Shown: one piece after another, positions 60,650 to 64,000 of the stretch | Numbering within the stretch: the first letter of the stretch is position 1 | Layout: each line of letters starts with the position of its first letter | NCBI GenBank assembly: GCA_950295325.1 | Contig: OX485804.1 | Coordinates: 17,050,001 to 17,114,000, forward strand | Source: Polytrichum commune | Lineage: Eukaryota; Streptophyta; Polytrichopsida; Polytrichales; Polytrichaceae | Length of the DNA stretch: 64,000 nt | Direction: 5' to 3' | The notes under the pieces: generated by a model | Databases searched by the model: none | The model's input: only the letters and a program-made list of their open reading frames with translations | What the model was told of the DNA's origin: nothing | Program-made: the position numbers and the translations under genes

Positions 60650-61035
60650 GCAGGTTCTGACCATGTGGGATTTCGGAAGATCACTCTTGCTAGAGTGAGC
60701 TCATCATGTGTAGAAGCTGATCGATCATGTAGTTTGCCAACCTCCTTTCCATGCATGAGACCTTCGAGGTTGGTCATTGCCCACTCAACTTTAATTTGAG
60801 AATTTGGTGAGGAACCATAGCTCATCAGAAAGCTGTTGAAAAGCCGACGAGCAAGTTAGATGGAGGTTCTGACCACCTGTGCTTCTAAGAACTCACTCTT
60901 TCTAGACTGGTGTCATGAAGTTTCAGATATAAACGATCATGTAGTTAGCGAACATCCTTTTGATGAGATCTTCAAGCTTGGTCATTGCCCACTCATCTTG
61001 GATAATTTGATGAGGTACCATAGCCCATTAGAAAG
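60650..61035. repeat. diverged tandem duplication upstream of gene B
   Basis: Two units, about 60650-60845 and about 60866-61035, share 'ggttctgacca', 'gatcatgtagtt.g', 'ttggtcattgcccactca' and 'ggaaccatagc.cat.agaaagct'. Only the first unit is present in copy A of the large duplication. Confidence 0.7.
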
Positions 61036-64000
61036 CTCTTGAATAAATAAACAATTGATGAGGAAGTTAGACACTTGTTTGTTTCATTGTTAAAAACTTG
61101 CCTCATGATGTAACTGGAAATCATGACCTCTTCTTGCGCCCCATGGCACCAGCACATGTGCAACTAAATTGGTAACTGTCCACTGTAAATTACTGCCATG
61201 TTGCTTATTTGTGTTCCAAAAGACCTCATCATAGTTGCCATAGCCTTAAACATGTTTCAAAGACGTCATTTGAAGGCACGAGTGGACAAGGGAGATTTGC
61301 CCCGGTGCTGTAACTGGTGTTGGCAGTTCCACCAATTATATTGGTTTCTTTGGTAGACACGGTTCATTGACCGGGTGATTGCAGAATAAATGCTCTATGC
61401 ATGTAAAAGATGGCATCTCCATGTTTTCTTCTTCCAGCACAGATGTGTTAGGATTTTATGCATTGCAATTCTCATTTAGGCACCGCATTAATATCTTCCT
61501 ATATTCAAATGCCATTTGTGTACACCCTAACGCTCACTTGTGTCATTGAATACTTAGGTACTTACCCTAGTTTCAGTTCTTCTGCCAAATGTCTCACAAT
61601 ATCAGTCTATAGTTGTGTCGTGTCTGTCCTTGGTGGGACTATTTAAGAGTACATTAGATGTGACTCCTGTGTGAGACCTGAGGATAATCGAGTACAGCCA
61701 GCAAGATGTAGAATTTGTGACATTAAAAAGTGCAGTCTGGGCTATGTTATATCTCTGAATTGGGATTTGAGAATGAAAAATTCACGATGTAACTGTGCAA
61801 CGCAGATATCGGAGAGATAAGTCACTGCAATAGCCCTTGAGCAAAGCACAAACCTCCCATCCCGCTATCGTCAGTTTGGAAATTTCAGCCTTTAATTATC
61901 TGCTCCCAGACAATTAAAACCCATGATATCACCAAAGACTACATTAATGAATAACAAAGGAAGCTGCTGCATCATCTCTTCTTTGCAATAAACATCAGTG
62001 TAGAAACCCATCATCGATCAAGAGGAAAAAAGCTACCCGTAGTGTTTGGTGAGAGGAAGCTCAAAAGAAACAAGAGTGCACTAGTACCAACTCTGGTATC
62101 AACAATATTCATCAGCATTACTACCCCTCTCCCATGCCGAAAAGATGTGATAAGCAAAAAACCAGAAAAACAAGGGATCCACGTCATAGCTGAGTACAAA
62201 CTTGTCATTGGACTGGTGCAAAGGAGAGGTCCTCTTGGAGAAGGTTGCTCCCTTAGTGTGTGCACACACAGTTCCATCCAATTCTTAAGCTTGTAAGTGT
62301 TGCAGCAACCTCCTTACTTGTAGGTCAAATTCCCTATTTGAACAAGGCAAATATCCACATGTCAGCTCAAGTTCAGCCGCAAGTGGCCCTTCCCGCCCTT
62401 GGTTGAATGAACCGCTGGCCAATATAATATTTCCTTTTCCGCCACTTCTAGTATCCCATTTAGCTTCAAAAACCATCTTACATAGGGATCCCTAGTAATG
62501 TATTAGAAGGAAATTAACAAAACTTGCATCATGTGACTCTACATTACTCAAAATACTGTTTACTTCACTGGAACATTGCATCAGCAATGGACTTGGTGTA
62601 TTAGTTCTGTACTGTGGATCGGGTACAGAACATTCAGAACACCAATGGTTTTGGGCACCTCAATCCATTTTTGGAAGCATATTGACACATTAAGCATTCA
62701 TGATCTTGTGACATTATCCCCTTCTGACAAATTATACCAGCACTATGCAAAGTTGGCACCTCTCACTTGAATGCACATGCGAGAGTTACCAACTTTGTAT
62801 GCTGCTGGTGTGCTGTGGAATAACAGCGCAGAGCCTACTTATGTTCTGTTTCAAGTGGTGTATAAGCATACCAACAAGATTTGATCTGTGGAATTGCTGT
62901 GATCTGGAACAAGCTGATAAATTTGTTACTTATCTGACTTGTGATGGTCCCATCGTCTTGCATTTCAAAACAATCCATTGCCATGCATGAGGACCAATAC
63001 ATACATGTAGTATAACGATGCACCAGCTATCCCCTGTTGTGCTTCTGAATGGGGATCACTGGCCTGTAACATTCACAACACTGATGTTCTTAGTGTCTTC
63101 GTCCATTTCCTTAAGCTCGTTGACAAGCACGGACCCATGATTTTCAACTGTGACATTACCCTGTGCTTGCAAGGGTGGGCAAGGTTCTGAAGAATTCGGA
63201 TTTATATAGTTTCATCTCAGTCAGGCTTGCAGTGAGATTTGGCAGAATGTAAGATTACAGAGGAGCTATGCTTTACAGCATGTCTCTTGGTTAAGTTGCA
63301 CTCAACCTGTAAGCAAACATGCTTGGAGAATGATTGGACTCTCACAAACTTCCTATTGACTGACCGACCTAGGCATTCAGGTAAAAAATAAATGTCAGGT
63401 AACACTTACTTCAAGTTCTGAACATGGTGATACTCACTGCAGCACCAAAGCTTCATAGAAGCACAGCATCTCTCCATGAACACTAGTATACTCCACAACG
63501 AGAGTACATTACATCCCATCCATGCCTTGTATACTAAAAACAAGAAATGAAACGAAGTGAGCTTTCAATTTCAGTCTTGCAGAATGCTACACTGTAGAGG
63601 AGGCATGTCTCTTAGTTAAGATGGACTCAATCTGTAAGCAAACATTTTTGGAGAACTGATTGGACTCGCACATGGACTTGAATGTGACTCACATGCATCT
63701 AATCTCACCAGATGTGACACGGTGTCTTCACAATTGCTCCAAACAACCCAGGTATGTGGGTGTTATTTGGTTCGTTTTCATGTTCTCCAACTTCTACCAA
63801 TTAGATTCACACACAAAAGAACTTGTGTTGCATTAGCAAATCTACAATGAAAAATCTGCAAAAACCGGATCTCTTATGATTTAGTTATGGTTATCGGAAG
63901 TGCATGTTTGTTGATTTCTTAACTGGATACATAGGTTCTTCCGATTGTGTTCATTATTGGTTGTAGAGTAGTTATTAATATTTGAACATGTAGTCCAATC
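61036..64000. other. right-hand flank without a firm gene
   Basis: A minus-strand frame at 62476-62285 (MVFEAKWDTRSGGKGNIILA, then LTCGYLPCSNREFDLQ|gtaagg) has an exon-like end but no recognised family. Segments about 63235-63345 and about 63575-63670 are diverged direct repeats ('gcagaatg.', 'agagga', 'gcatgtctctt.gttaag.t', 'ctcaa.ctgtaagcaaacat'). Nothing else is supported. Confidence 0.3.

Larger units (their letters stand above)
58977..60855 (-). repeat. segmental duplication, copy B (inverted)
   Basis: This is the inverted match of 30111-31985. The end at 60855 (gccgacgagcaag) coincides with the border between two diverged tandem units (about 60650-60845 and 60866-61035) that exist only on this side. 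Relative to copy A it lacks 3 nt in the leader and 2 nt further upstream. Confidence 0.9.

Noticed and set aside
1-64000. CRISPR array, operon, phage or LTR retrotransposon with paired LTRs
   Set aside because: The sequence is eukaryotic with spliced genes. Repeats found are TIR, tandem or foldback types, and no pair of long direct repeats enclosing gag-pol frames was seen by eye; a dot-plot would settle LTRs.

Overview
The window looks like nuclear DNA of a land plant. The evidence is a plastid-type starch branching enzyme with a predicted transit peptide, a cytosolic-type plant tRNA-His, spliced genes with GT..AG introns of about 0.1-1.5 kb, a telo-box in a gene leader, and a dense load of small TIR transposons. 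Base composition is AT-rich with no monocot-like GC skew in exons. I could not fix the species; a non-seed plant such as a bryophyte is possible but not shown.

Layout. (i) 1.86-5.88 kb, minus strand: a complete nine-exon nitrilase-superfamily gene (Nit1/deaminated-glutathione-amidase type). (ii) 7.5 kb, minus: tRNA-His(GUG). (iii) 8.4-14.5 kb: two TIR elements and sequence with only weak coding signal. (iv) 14.56-24.42 kb, minus: a complete 16-exon gene for a 1397-residue CPSF-A/DDB1-like protein, with a telo-box about 1.1 kb upstream. (v) 25.6-30.1 kb: a MITE and AT-rich sequence without a supported gene. (vi) 30.1-32.0 kb: a duplicated block with a small secreted-protein gene; its inverted twin lies at 59.0-60.9 kb. 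(vii) 32.53-33.78 kb, plus: an intronless RING-finger gene. (viii) 34.7-46.5 kb: a transposon graveyard with LINE remnants, PIF/Harbinger-like elements, CACTA-like MITEs, one element inserted inside another, and an unusual hAT-derived foldback with a perfect 8-bp target duplication. (ix) 49.2-57.9 kb, plus: a complete 14-exon class I (B-type) starch branching enzyme gene whose introns hold three small transposons. (x) 57.9-64 kb: the second secreted-protein gene and otherwise unassigned sequence.

The genes do not form a pathway or operon. The branching enzyme should act in plastid starch synthesis. The nitrilase-like enzyme should act in metabolite repair. The CPSF-A-like protein is probably a nuclear scaffold and the RING protein a ubiquitin ligase. 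All exon structures were assembled by eye from reading frame, GT/AG signals, phase agreement and family resemblance. No transcript data or database search was available.
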